Under the pieces are notes generated by a model, which made no database searches, was not told the DNA's origin, and saw only the letters and a list, made by a program, of their open reading frames with translations. The position numbers and the translations under genes were made by a program. A DNA stretch of 64,000 nt from Providencia hangzhouensis (GTDB lineage: Bacteria; Pseudomonadota; Gammaproteobacteria; Enterobacterales; Enterobacteriaceae): assembly GCF_029193595.2 (NCBI RefSeq), contig NZ_CP135052.1:3596001-3660000 (forward strand), given 5' to 3'. Within the stretch, counting starts at the first letter, position 1. Every line of letters begins with the position of its first letter. This document shows positions 57,066 through 64,000 of this stretch, piece by piece.

Positions 57066-58118
57066 TTATTGGTAAGAATATGTTAAGCCAATCATTGCAT
57101 TTGCTGTTCCCGTTTTGAATTCTTCTTCTGGCTTACGTACATAGCCAAAACCCAAGCTAAAACTAATTGGGTTATTTTTTTCAGCGGTACCAGAACGCTG
57201 AATATAATATTTCTGTTGGCCTGGAATATTTGGAGCAGAGCCATCTGGGCCAAATTGTAATCGTTGTCCGCTTAAACCTATTACAGCATATCCAACACCT
57301 GATGCAGAAGAATCAGCTGTTAGCGTTGAAACCGTAGTTTTATTTGTTGTATCAGATAAATCAACAATTGATACATATACATTTATATTAGGGTCACATT
57401 GTAGTGAAAATGATTGTCTTTTTAGGCTTATATTTTCTGATGCGTCTGCCTTTTCAATAATACTTGCTGGAATTTTTTCCATTTCAACAGAGACAATTTT
57501 ATTTGTTGGTGCACAGCTAGAAACAGTAGCATTAACAGTTATTGGGTTATATTGTACATTAACTATCTCTTGCAGATTTCCAACATCATCATAACACGCA
57601 TATCGATACATTTTTTGACTTGGAATCACCACACTTCCAATAATTCTATCCGGTCCTTTGTAGATAAAAACACCTATAGTGACTTTAATAGGAGATGCTA
57701 TTCGTGAATTATTACTTAAACTACCTTCCCAAACGACTGTATTTTTAACCGGTAACGGGACAAAACTTTCGTTAAATCCCCCAATAGGGGAAAATGAAAA
57801 TCCAGAAATACCAGTTTCAAATAAATAAATCATCGGGTGAGAAGGTGATGCTTGATAAGATTGCCCATTCCAATGAGCTATTGGTTGGTACTCTATTCGA
57901 CCAAGTGTATAGTTTATACTATTACTATTACATATGCTTATTCCTCTCCGAGAACCAGAGTTTTTAATAATCTCACCAAATGGTATTTGGTCGGCAGGCC
58001 CAGTGATCTCTATGTTAGTCATAGAATTAGTATTATACGTGTACTCAGGGATACCAAAAGCTTGACCCGATTGAAATAAAAAAGCAATAAAAAAAAACGT
58101 TGTACTACATTGTTTCAT
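57066..58118 (-). CDS. Putative tip adhesin of the fimbrial operon
   Basis: 350 residues with a Sec signal (FFFIAFLFQSGQAFG, near 7-22). Two Ig-like parts are expected: an N-terminal lectin-type domain (about 25-200) and a C-terminal pilin domain from PITVNATVSSCAPTN to the LTYSYQ end. Length fits two-domain adhesins such as FimH/MrpH types, but the sequence matches none that I recall. Last gene of the operon. Confidence 0.7.
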   Translation of the reverse strand: MKQCSTTFFFIAFLFQSGQAFGIPEYTYNTNSMTNIEITGPADQIPFGEIIKNSGSRRGISICNSNSINYTLGRIEYQPIAHWNGQSYQASPSHPMIYLFETGISGFSFSPIGGFNESFVPLPVKNTVVWEGSLSNNSRIASPIKVTIGVFIYKGPDRIIGSVVIPSQKMYRYACYDDVGNLQEIVNVQYNPITVNATVSSCAPTNKIVSVEMEKIPASIIEKADASENISLKRQSFSLQCDPNINVYVSIVDLSDTTNKTTVSTLTADSSASGVGYAVIGLSGQRLQFGPDGSAPNIPGQQKYYIQRSGTAEKNNPISFSLGFGYVRKPEEEFKTGTANAMIGLTYSYQ

Positions 58119-58126
58119 ATTAATTC

Positions 58127-58777
58127 CTAATTTTTACTATATGATAAATCCAGTGATTTAATTACGTCATTACTCTCATCATAAAAATTAACCCATATAT
58201 GGCATGTATTACCTTTACAAATATCGTTTAATTTCACCTTTTCCTCTGGAACTATATTTACTATCCGTTCATTATTATATTGCTTATCTTTTGAAACTGA
58301 AATTGTAAAAATAAACTTTGATTTATTAATCAAATAAAACTCTTTATTAAAATTGATTAAACTTATTTTATCATAATCACTTTCTCGTATTTTACGATGT
58401 CGATAAATAACTTTAAAATGTGAGCGAATCGCTAGAGAAATAGAATTTTCACCACTATTTAAATCTGACTTTGGAATTGATGTAACAGTTAAGTTAATTA
58501 ATTCATCTGATATATTATCAATTGCTGTTATTGGTAATATTGTTATAATACTATTACTGTTTCTAGGAAGTAAAAAAAGTGGTGGTGATATGATAAATCT
58601 TTTATCACTTAATTCACTTTTTATTAAATAATCACTATTTTCATCATTCATTATTTTTATATTTAATGATTTATTTTCGTTATTAATTAAAAACCGTGTA
58701 CCAACAAGTGTTGTACCAGAAAATGCATTGGTAATAAAGAAAACAAAAAATATAGCCATTAATATTCTATTAATCAT
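58127..58777 (-). CDS. Second periplasmic fimbrial chaperone
   Basis: 216 residues from ATG 58777 (overlap of 8 bp with the preceding gene). Signal peptide to about residue 21 (TNAFS), then PapD-like domain 1 with GTRFLI and the FIISPPLFLLPRNS donor-strand region. The key basic residues and the SPPLF motif are readable. A second chaperone in the same operon is unusual; it may serve the adhesin, which follows it. Confidence 0.82.
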   Translation of the reverse strand: MINRILMAIFFVFFITNAFSGTTLVGTRFLINNENKSLNIKIMNDENSDYLIKSELSDKRFIISPPLFLLPRNSNSIITILPITAIDNISDELINLTVTSIPKSDLNSGENSISLAIRSHFKVIYRHRKIRESDYDKISLINFNKEFYLINKSKFIFTISVSKDKQYNNERIVNIVPEEKVKLNDICKGNTCHIWVNFYDESNDVIKSLDLSYSKN

Positions 58778-59288
58778 AAGACAACTCGAAATTTGCAATA
58801 CAGAGCACTTTACCTGCAGAAGAAGTATTTCCTGTTTTAATGTAAGAAGCGTAAAAATTAAAAATATTATTCACTAAGTTATGGTCAATTTTTAAAGTTG
58901 TTTTATTATTACTTATATCTATAATTTTTTTATTGTTATCATAAATTCCTATTGCAATATTACTTGCACCAGCATCTGTTTCATCTAAATTTTTTAATAA
59001 ATTAGTCATTATAGTATCATTTACACCTGTAAATATAATATGAGCAGAATTAATATTTTTAGGGCAATTTTCTAAAACAATTGAAAATGGTGTTTCAGTG
59101 AAAGGAATACCGACCTGCTTTCCATTCAAATCGTTAGGATTAAGTCCGACTAGTAAACTAGCTGTATCATTAGAAACAGTGCAGCTACGCTCCATAACAT
59201 TTGCATTAATGTTAATTTTTATTTGTTCGCTAAAAACAACTCTAGGAAGAAGTAGGAATATTATTAAAAACCCAATAATTTTATTCAT
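58770..59288 (-). CDS. Minor fimbrial subunit
   Basis: 172 residues from ATG 59288 (8-bp overlap with the gene upstream). Signal peptide MNKIIGFLIIFLLLPRVVFS, then a pilin-like domain with Cys pair (ERSCTV near the start and NCPKN) and a C-terminal ELSYD. Fits a FimA-type pilin with a polymerisation donor strand. Upstream and downstream overlaps show coupling. Confidence 0.82.
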   Translation of the reverse strand: MNKIIGFLIIFLLLPRVVFSEQIKININANVMERSCTVSNDTASLLVGLNPNDLNGKQVGIPFTETPFSIVLENCPKNINSAHIIFTGVNDTIMTNLLKNLDETDAGASNIAIGIYDNNKKIIDISNNKTTLKIDHNLVNNIFNFYASYIKTGNTSSAGKVLCIANFELSYD

Positions 59289-59808
59289 AATAAATATCCA
59301 AAAAAAGTAAAGATGACGCATCACCTGATCCTATATTTATTTGAGTTGACTTATATCTTAAATAGAAATTCAAATCATAACTTGGGGTTGTGATAACTTC
59401 ATTCAAAGCATACTTTGTATTTAATGAAATTTTTTTCCGGTATTTATCTAATATTTCAATAGCAAGTCCGGTAGCTATATCACCTTCAAGACTGTTTGCC
59501 TTTCCTAATATTTTCAATAAAGTTGGGTCGTTATCATCTTCCTCCCCAGAAAATTTATATGACATATTATTAACTTTACCAGAACAATTCTCGAGATGTA
59601 TTGAAATAGGTTGCGTAGCACTAGTCGAGCCAATTTGATTAAAATCACTTGGATTTAAATCTAAAAAATTGATATTTTTAATTAAATCCTTACCCGTCAC
59701 ATTGCAGCTTTGTGTTAATATTTCACCATTAACATTAACTGTGACATCGACTGCGTACGCAAAAAAACCGATGAAGTATATAACTAAAAAAATAATATTT
59801 ATTTTCAT
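59281..59808 (-). CDS. Minor fimbrial subunit
   Basis: 175 residues. Signal peptide MKINIIFLVIYFIGFFAYA, pilin Cys pair (TQSCNVTG and NCSGK), C-terminal LFLDIYYE. Related in layout to the minor subunit that follows. 13 bp after the usher stop. Confidence 0.82.
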   Translation of the reverse strand: MKINIIFLVIYFIGFFAYAVDVTVNVNGEILTQSCNVTGKDLIKNINFLDLNPSDFNQIGSTSATQPISIHLENCSGKVNNMSYKFSGEEDDNDPTLLKILGKANSLEGDIATGLAIEILDKYRKKISLNTKYALNEVITTPSYDLNFYLRYKSTQINIGSGDASSLLFLDIYYE

Positions 59809-59821
59809 TATATAGTTCCTA

Positions 59822-62305
59822 TTATTGGCACGCCATATTAACTTTGTTAATATTTTTCATTTTATCATTTTCATCATATTTAATAGAAAACTTACAAAGT
59901 TTATCTTTATCTATATTTACTGTATAGCTTGAATTAGGTTTAACACCAGTTAAATAAACTGTACTATCATCATTTACAATAGATATATTTTTTCCAGAAT
60001 CATTAACTACTACTGTTCCAAATTTAATTGGTTTTTCTTGATACTGAAGTGAAACTAAAAAATTATACCCTTTACGTACATCGAAAATAACTTTACTGAT
60101 AGCTCCTCGTGTCGGAGCTACTTTTATAACATTACCATCAATATCATAACCTGCCCCTAATGATTCAGGTGATAGACCTATATCATTATAGTGATATGCC
60201 GTTGCATAAGGAATTAAAGCGTAACCACTATTATTGATAGTAATATTTTCACCTGTTTTATCCACTTTAGCTCCAGCAGCCCCTTTGGCTTCAACTAAAA
60301 TTGCAGTATCATTTGCCTCTCTAGCAAAAAGTAAACCACCAGAATGAACAAGGACAGAACCAGTGACTCCATAATCAAGCTCTTTTGAATTATTTGAAAA
60401 TGATGTTCCTGCACTAAGTTCTGTTACATCTGCTTTATAACGTAGATTTAAATTTGATTTATTATCATTATTATTATTTATAGTTTGATAAATATTATAA
60501 TTTAATTTTTCATTTAATGCAGTACCATATAGACTTGTCATAGTGTTATACTTTGAGTCATTGAAAGTGGTACTATTTGTAATATACATTCTATTTTTGT
60601 CCATCGCATTTGACAATGGGATAGATAATGATAAGTAAAATATATTGTCTGTATTATGGCTATACGTATTTTTATTATAGCTAGCTGATAGTATAATATT
60701 ATTATACTGAGACAATGTCTTATTCCAGCCTATTTGAATATTTTTAGATTTTAAGTCGCTCCCCCAGTATGAATTAACATTTCCCCATGCATATAATTGT
60801 CCATAGTCACCTAAACTTTGAGAAATATTTACTTGAAAGCTGTTCTTTTTCCTTTCATTACTTGAATAAAATAAGTAATCATTTATTTCACCTTTGTAAC
60901 TATTTCTGTAATTAGCTTCACTAAAAGTATAATAGTCAGATGTTGAGTATCTATATCCTGTCAACTGAATATTTGTACCAATATCACTAAATGATTTCGC
61001 ATACAATATTCTATATGACCCCCCACTATATTTTTTATCATGTATTTTAGCTTGTGCTTGTATTGTATCAATAGATAAAGCTCCAAATGCACCAATATCT
61101 TTACTTAAACCGATTCCAGTAGCTAGATAGCCACTCGCAATTTGATATCCCGTATAAAGAGTTGAATCTAGTGGTAAGCCAATTCCAATTGTCCCTTGAG
61201 CAAACTTATCTTTTTTGGCTGATGTTATATCTAGCTGCCCAAAAGTAAGTGAGTAATTATAACTACCTTTTCGTAGTAAATTCGGTAAAGAAGAATATGG
61301 AACGATATACTTTGTTACTACGCCTTCACCTGATGTTAGCTCAACTTCATAGTCACCACTTGTACCAACAGAGTTTAAATTATCAATATTATATGGACCT
61401 GGGTTAATATACTCTTGGTACAATATATTTCCATTTTGTTTAATTGTTATCTTTGATCTAGACTCTGCTATACCTTTAATTGTTGGGCTATATCCTTTTT
61501 CGCTATCTGGTAGCATTTCATTTGCAGTAGATAATGTGATACCTATATACGGATTTGAGTCAAAAATCATTGAACCTAAAACAGTTTGGCCTGCAATAAG
61601 TGTACTTTTAATTGAATTTATATTTCTTAAGATTGAAATATTATTTGACTTCCATTCATGATTTGATTTTGACCCCATTTTATTCTGATTATAGTATAAG
61701 TTTGAACTGATGCGCCAAGCACCTAGGTTCAACCTATTATTTAAATTCAAAAACAGAGAAGAATAGTTACTCATTCTATTATTTCTTGAATATGACCCAT
61801 TTAAATTGTAATTTGTCATTAGTGCAGAAATACCATCATCCCAATCATTCTCGCTTGCCAAGGTTGATCTAATGGAATTAAGATATATTTGTGGTATTGA
61901 GAGTGTTAGTGTTAACTTTGACAAGTCAACATTATAGCTAAAATTATTTATGTATTTATCAATATCAATACACTCATTATCATTTATTTTTGATAGATTA
62001 ATTTTTTCTTGAGTATCCTTATTAAAGGGAATCAAACTCACAATTTCTTTTGTAAAACAAGCTATAACTTTCTTATCATTACTTTGCTTGAACTCAATAC
62101 TAACATTTCTAATAAATCCATCACCAACATTCAGGTTTAAAAAATATTTCCCAGGTGTAACATTATTGCCTGCCGAAAGATAAGACAAATCATCGATAGA
62201 AGAAACATCAGAACCTAAAAATAAAGGATTGAAGTAATCTTGCGAATGTAAGTCATTAGAATGTAAAAATAGACTAATTAAAAAAAATTTTCTTATTATT
62301 CGCAT
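59822..62305 (-). CDS. Fimbrial outer-membrane usher (FimD/PapC family)
   Basis: 827 residues from ATG 62305 (GGAAG upstream); a TTG at 62329 would extend into the chaperone gene. Signal peptide, N-terminal periplasmic domain (DYFNPLFLGSD), barrel and plug, with IGITLSTANEMLPDSEKGYSP near 240-260 and a C-terminal domain near GYNFLVSLQY and the final LCKFSIKY. Exports and assembles the pilins. Confidence 0.92.
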   Translation of the reverse strand: MRIIRKFFLISLFLHSNDLHSQDYFNPLFLGSDVSSIDDLSYLSAGNNVTPGKYFLNLNVGDGFIRNVSIEFKQSNDKKVIACFTKEIVSLIPFNKDTQEKINLSKINDNECIDIDKYINNFSYNVDLSKLTLTLSIPQIYLNSIRSTLASENDWDDGISALMTNYNLNGSYSRNNRMSNYSSLFLNLNNRLNLGAWRISSNLYYNQNKMGSKSNHEWKSNNISILRNINSIKSTLIAGQTVLGSMIFDSNPYIGITLSTANEMLPDSEKGYSPTIKGIAESRSKITIKQNGNILYQEYINPGPYNIDNLNSVGTSGDYEVELTSGEGVVTKYIVPYSSLPNLLRKGSYNYSLTFGQLDITSAKKDKFAQGTIGIGLPLDSTLYTGYQIASGYLATGIGLSKDIGAFGALSIDTIQAQAKIHDKKYSGGSYRILYAKSFSDIGTNIQLTGYRYSTSDYYTFSEANYRNSYKGEINDYLFYSSNERKKNSFQVNISQSLGDYGQLYAWGNVNSYWGSDLKSKNIQIGWNKTLSQYNNIILSASYNKNTYSHNTDNIFYLSLSIPLSNAMDKNRMYITNSTTFNDSKYNTMTSLYGTALNEKLNYNIYQTINNNNDNKSNLNLRYKADVTELSAGTSFSNNSKELDYGVTGSVLVHSGGLLFAREANDTAILVEAKGAAGAKVDKTGENITINNSGYALIPYATAYHYNDIGLSPESLGAGYDIDGNVIKVAPTRGAISKVIFDVRKGYNFLVSLQYQEKPIKFGTVVVNDSGKNISIVNDDSTVYLTGVKPNSSYTVNIDKDKLCKFSIKYDENDKMKNINKVNMACQ

Positions 62306-62321
62306 AGATATACTTCCAGAA

Positions 62322-63008
62322 TTAAACAAAGTTACACTGTATATTTTTTATCTGAACACCATAGTCATTAATGAAATTGAAAAATAATTTTTTACTCTTA
62401 TCATTATTGTTAATATGGATGAATGTTTTTGGTGCTATCGTTTCTGCTTTTGATACTTCAATACCATTTATAGTCAAAGATACTAAATTCATATAAAATG
62501 GAGTTGGGTTATCAATTCTTAATTTATTATTTTCATAACTACATTTTAAATCTTTGTATGACTCAAATGAATTTCCTTTAATTTCACTAGGTCTAACAAT
62601 AAGCTTTATTTTAGTTGTCGTTGATATTAATAATGCATTATCTATCTTCTGTTCTTGTTCTGTTAAAGATGGAATAACTTTTGAGTTTAGATAATATAAC
62701 TTCTCTCTGTCTTTAGGTAACTGTTCTTTATCCCCAGTAAAAACAATATTCAATAAGCTATCTGAATTTGATTTAATTACAAATAAAGGCGGTGTTATTA
62801 CAAAATCAGTACTTTTTTTTTCATGATCATCCGATACCCATGATTGAACAAGGTAATTTCCATCTTTATCACTATTATATATTTTTAATGTTATTTGATT
62901 TTTTTCAGTTGGATAAATTAATCGAGTTGCTCCTAGTGAGACTCCGCCAGCATAGACCGATTGGCAAAAGAAAAATAAAGATAATATAACGAATATTTTT
63001 TTTAGCAT
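62322..63008 (-). CDS. Periplasmic fimbrial chaperone (FimC/PapD family)
   Basis: 228 residues from ATG 63008, preceded by GGAG. Signal peptide MLKKIFVILSLFFFCQSVYA, GATRLIYPT start, FVITPPLFVIKSNS donor-strand region, and domain 2 ending QCNFV. Second chaperone of the operon but first in order, so probably serves the major pilin. 14-bp-stem hairpin just upstream. Confidence 0.88.
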   Translation of the reverse strand: MLKKIFVILSLFFFCQSVYAGGVSLGATRLIYPTEKNQITLKIYNSDKDGNYLVQSWVSDDHEKKSTDFVITPPLFVIKSNSDSLLNIVFTGDKEQLPKDREKLYYLNSKVIPSLTEQEQKIDNALLISTTTKIKLIVRPSEIKGNSFESYKDLKCSYENNKLRIDNPTPFYMNLVSLTINGIEVSKAETIAPKTFIHINNNDKSKKLFFNFINDYGVQIKNIQCNFV

Positions 63009-63025
63009 ATAAACAAGCTCCATGA

Positions 63026-63057
63026 TTAATGATTGGCCATCACTGGCCAATCATTAA
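63026..63057. repeat. Perfect hairpin between major pilin and chaperone genes
   Basis: TTAATGATTGGCCA/TGGCCAATCATTAA, a 14-bp perfect stem with a 4-nt TCAC loop, no T-run behind it on the minus strand. Likely a processing or stability element favouring the pilin mRNA. Confidence 0.7.
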
Positions 63058-63062
63058 TAAAA

Positions 63063-63623
63063 TTAATTGTAGGTAAGCATAAAGTTAGCTACAGATTGAA
63101 CTTTACCAGCAGTTACTACGGCCCCTATTGATTTATAATCAACAGATAATGGAATAGTAGTTGTATCAGTTAAATCAACTTTTGAACTTAATGCGCCAAT
63201 TTCTAATGGACTACCATCTGGATTAAACAATTGTAGACCTACGTTTTCCGCAGAGCCTGCACCAGCAGTATTTGCTAATAAACCAGGCTTACCATCAACA
63301 GTTTGCCCATTGAATGAAATTTGAACTGATTTACGAGTTGCAGTATCACACTCAACCAAATTAATATTGAATGGCTTAGCTCGCATTGCAAGTTGGTCTG
63401 CAGCAGTAAAAGTTGTTGTTTTAACTGTATCTAAAGTAACAATTTTGTCAGTATCTGATCCAGAAATTGCACAAGCTCCAGATGTAATCTCACCATTAAA
63501 TGTTACTTTACCACCATTAACTGTTAATGCAGGGAGAGGATCATTTTCTGCAGCAAATGTTGAACTACAAATAATTGAAGAAACAACTACAGATAATACA
63601 GCAAGTTTATTTTTAATATTCAT
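63063..63623 (-). CDS. Major fimbrial subunit (FimA-like)
   Basis: 186 residues. Signal peptide to about residue 24 (SSTFAA), N-terminal donor strand LTVNGGKVTFNGEI, conserved Cys in GACAISG and in VECDTA, and the C-terminal VANFMLTYN. Layout of type 1-like major pilins. First structural gene, 105 bp after the XRE regulator stop. Confidence 0.92.
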   Translation of the reverse strand: MNIKNKLAVLSVVVSSIICSSTFAAENDPLPALTVNGGKVTFNGEITSGACAISGSDTDKIVTLDTVKTTTFTAADQLAMRAKPFNINLVECDTATRKSVQISFNGQTVDGKPGLLANTAGAGSAENVGLQLFNPDGSPLEIGALSSKVDLTDTTTIPLSVDYKSIGAVVTAGKVQSVANFMLTYN

Positions 63624-63728
63624 ATATATTCCTAATTTATTTAGTTTGTTTTTATTACCGACAGATAATAATTAAAATATAATTATCGCCTATCTTATTT
63701 AATAGCATTAAATTTTAATAGAAAACAA

Positions 63729-63983
63729 TTAAATGCCATTTAATCTTTTAGCATTTTTAATTACTTCATTAGTAAAGTAATTCCAGTCCAAGCCAAATAT
63801 CTCAAGATATTGATTTACCCGTCCTATGGTCAATTGTGTTTTTCCATTTTCATACCTTGAGACTTGTTGTTGGCTTATTTTTAATAATATGGCTAATTCA
63901 CCTTCTGTGATACCATTTTGTTTTCTTAATTTTTTTAAAAATGAAGACGCCGCACTATTTAATATGTCATTTTCAACTCTCAT
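63729..63983 (-). CDS. MrpJ-like XRE-family regulator
   Basis: 84 residues from ATG 63983 (GGTG upstream; an in-frame GTG at 63992 is open too). Helix-turn-helix at about 22-52 with GELAILLKISQQQVSRYENGKT. In Proteus, MrpJ, an XRE protein encoded by fimbrial operons, represses flagella and modulates other genes. Here it lies upstream of the pilin gene instead of at the operon end. Start of the operon is near the window edge. Confidence 0.8.
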   Translation of the reverse strand: MRVENDILNSAASSFLKKLRKQNGITEGELAILLKISQQQVSRYENGKTQLTIGRVNQYLEIFGLDWNYFTNEVIKNAKRLNGI

Positions 63984-64000
63984 TTTTATCACCAGAAAAT

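Noticed and set aside
1..64000. tRNA, rRNA, IS elements or prophage
   Set aside because: No transposase, integrase or tRNA-like sequence was recognised in the genes or gaps read here.

Overview
The window looks like a chromosomal segment of a urease-positive enterobacterium of the Morganellaceae, most likely Providencia (P. rettgeri-like). The reasons are the AT-rich sequence, an ureR-ureDABCEFG urease locus with a divergent AraC-type regulator, an 11-gene hybOABCDE-hypABCDE operon, and a chaperone-usher fimbrial operon preceded by a small MrpJ-like XRE regulator. The species is inferred from gene content; no search was run. No rRNA, tRNA, CRISPR array, IS element or prophage was recognised.

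Layout. (1) 1-4333, minus strand: a regulator-led operon with a YheO/DauR-like PAS-HTH regulator, a D-serine dehydratase/D-threonine aldolase-like PLP enzyme, an M20 metallohydrolase, a RidA-like deaminase and an MFS transporter cut by the window edge. (2) 4576-15093: iron or metallophore uptake. It holds an IutA-like receptor with a binding protein, then a FecB/FecCD/FecE-type ABC transporter operon that also encodes a cupin and a methyltransferase, then a divergent Crp/Fnr-type regulator and a second TonB receptor. Good Fur-box matches precede these units, and a 20-nt Fnr-like dyad is shared by the regulator gene and the second receptor. (3) 15263-17481: a compact three-gene accessory operon (HTH, nucleotidyltransferase, PP2C-like phosphatase) with its own promoter and operator; it is a candidate toxin-antitoxin or defence module. 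(4) 17496-38633: a nickel block made of a Ynt/Nik-type ABC importer, UreR, urease ureDABCEFG, and the hydrogenase-2 structural and maturation operon, with hypF following at 39242-41518. One importer could feed two nickel enzymes, and HypB and UreE both carry histidine-rich metal-binding stretches.

(5) 42006-42935: a secreted metallo-beta-lactamase-fold hydrolase. (6) 43190-56290, plus strand: a fourteen-gene catabolic cluster. It encodes a Rieske ferredoxin, oxygenase and FAD reductase, a VOC (extradiol-like) dioxygenase, an alpha/beta hydrolase, two SDRs (one lacking YxxxK), an AspDH-like enzyme, an aldehyde dehydrogenase, a ThDP enzyme, cupin and HTH small proteins, an MFS importer and an IclR regulator. 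Two near-identical GTTTC-N6-GAAAC dyads flank its promoter. The substrate is unknown. (7) 56356-56850: a cytidine/guanine deaminase-fold enzyme. (8) 57066-63983, minus strand and very AT-rich: a fimbrial operon with two chaperones, one usher, a major pilin, two minor pilins and a two-domain-sized adhesin, with an MrpJ-like regulator at its head.

The parts most likely to be undescribed are the HTH-NTase-PP2C module, the Rieske pathway, and the Fnr-like regulator/TonB receptor circuit.
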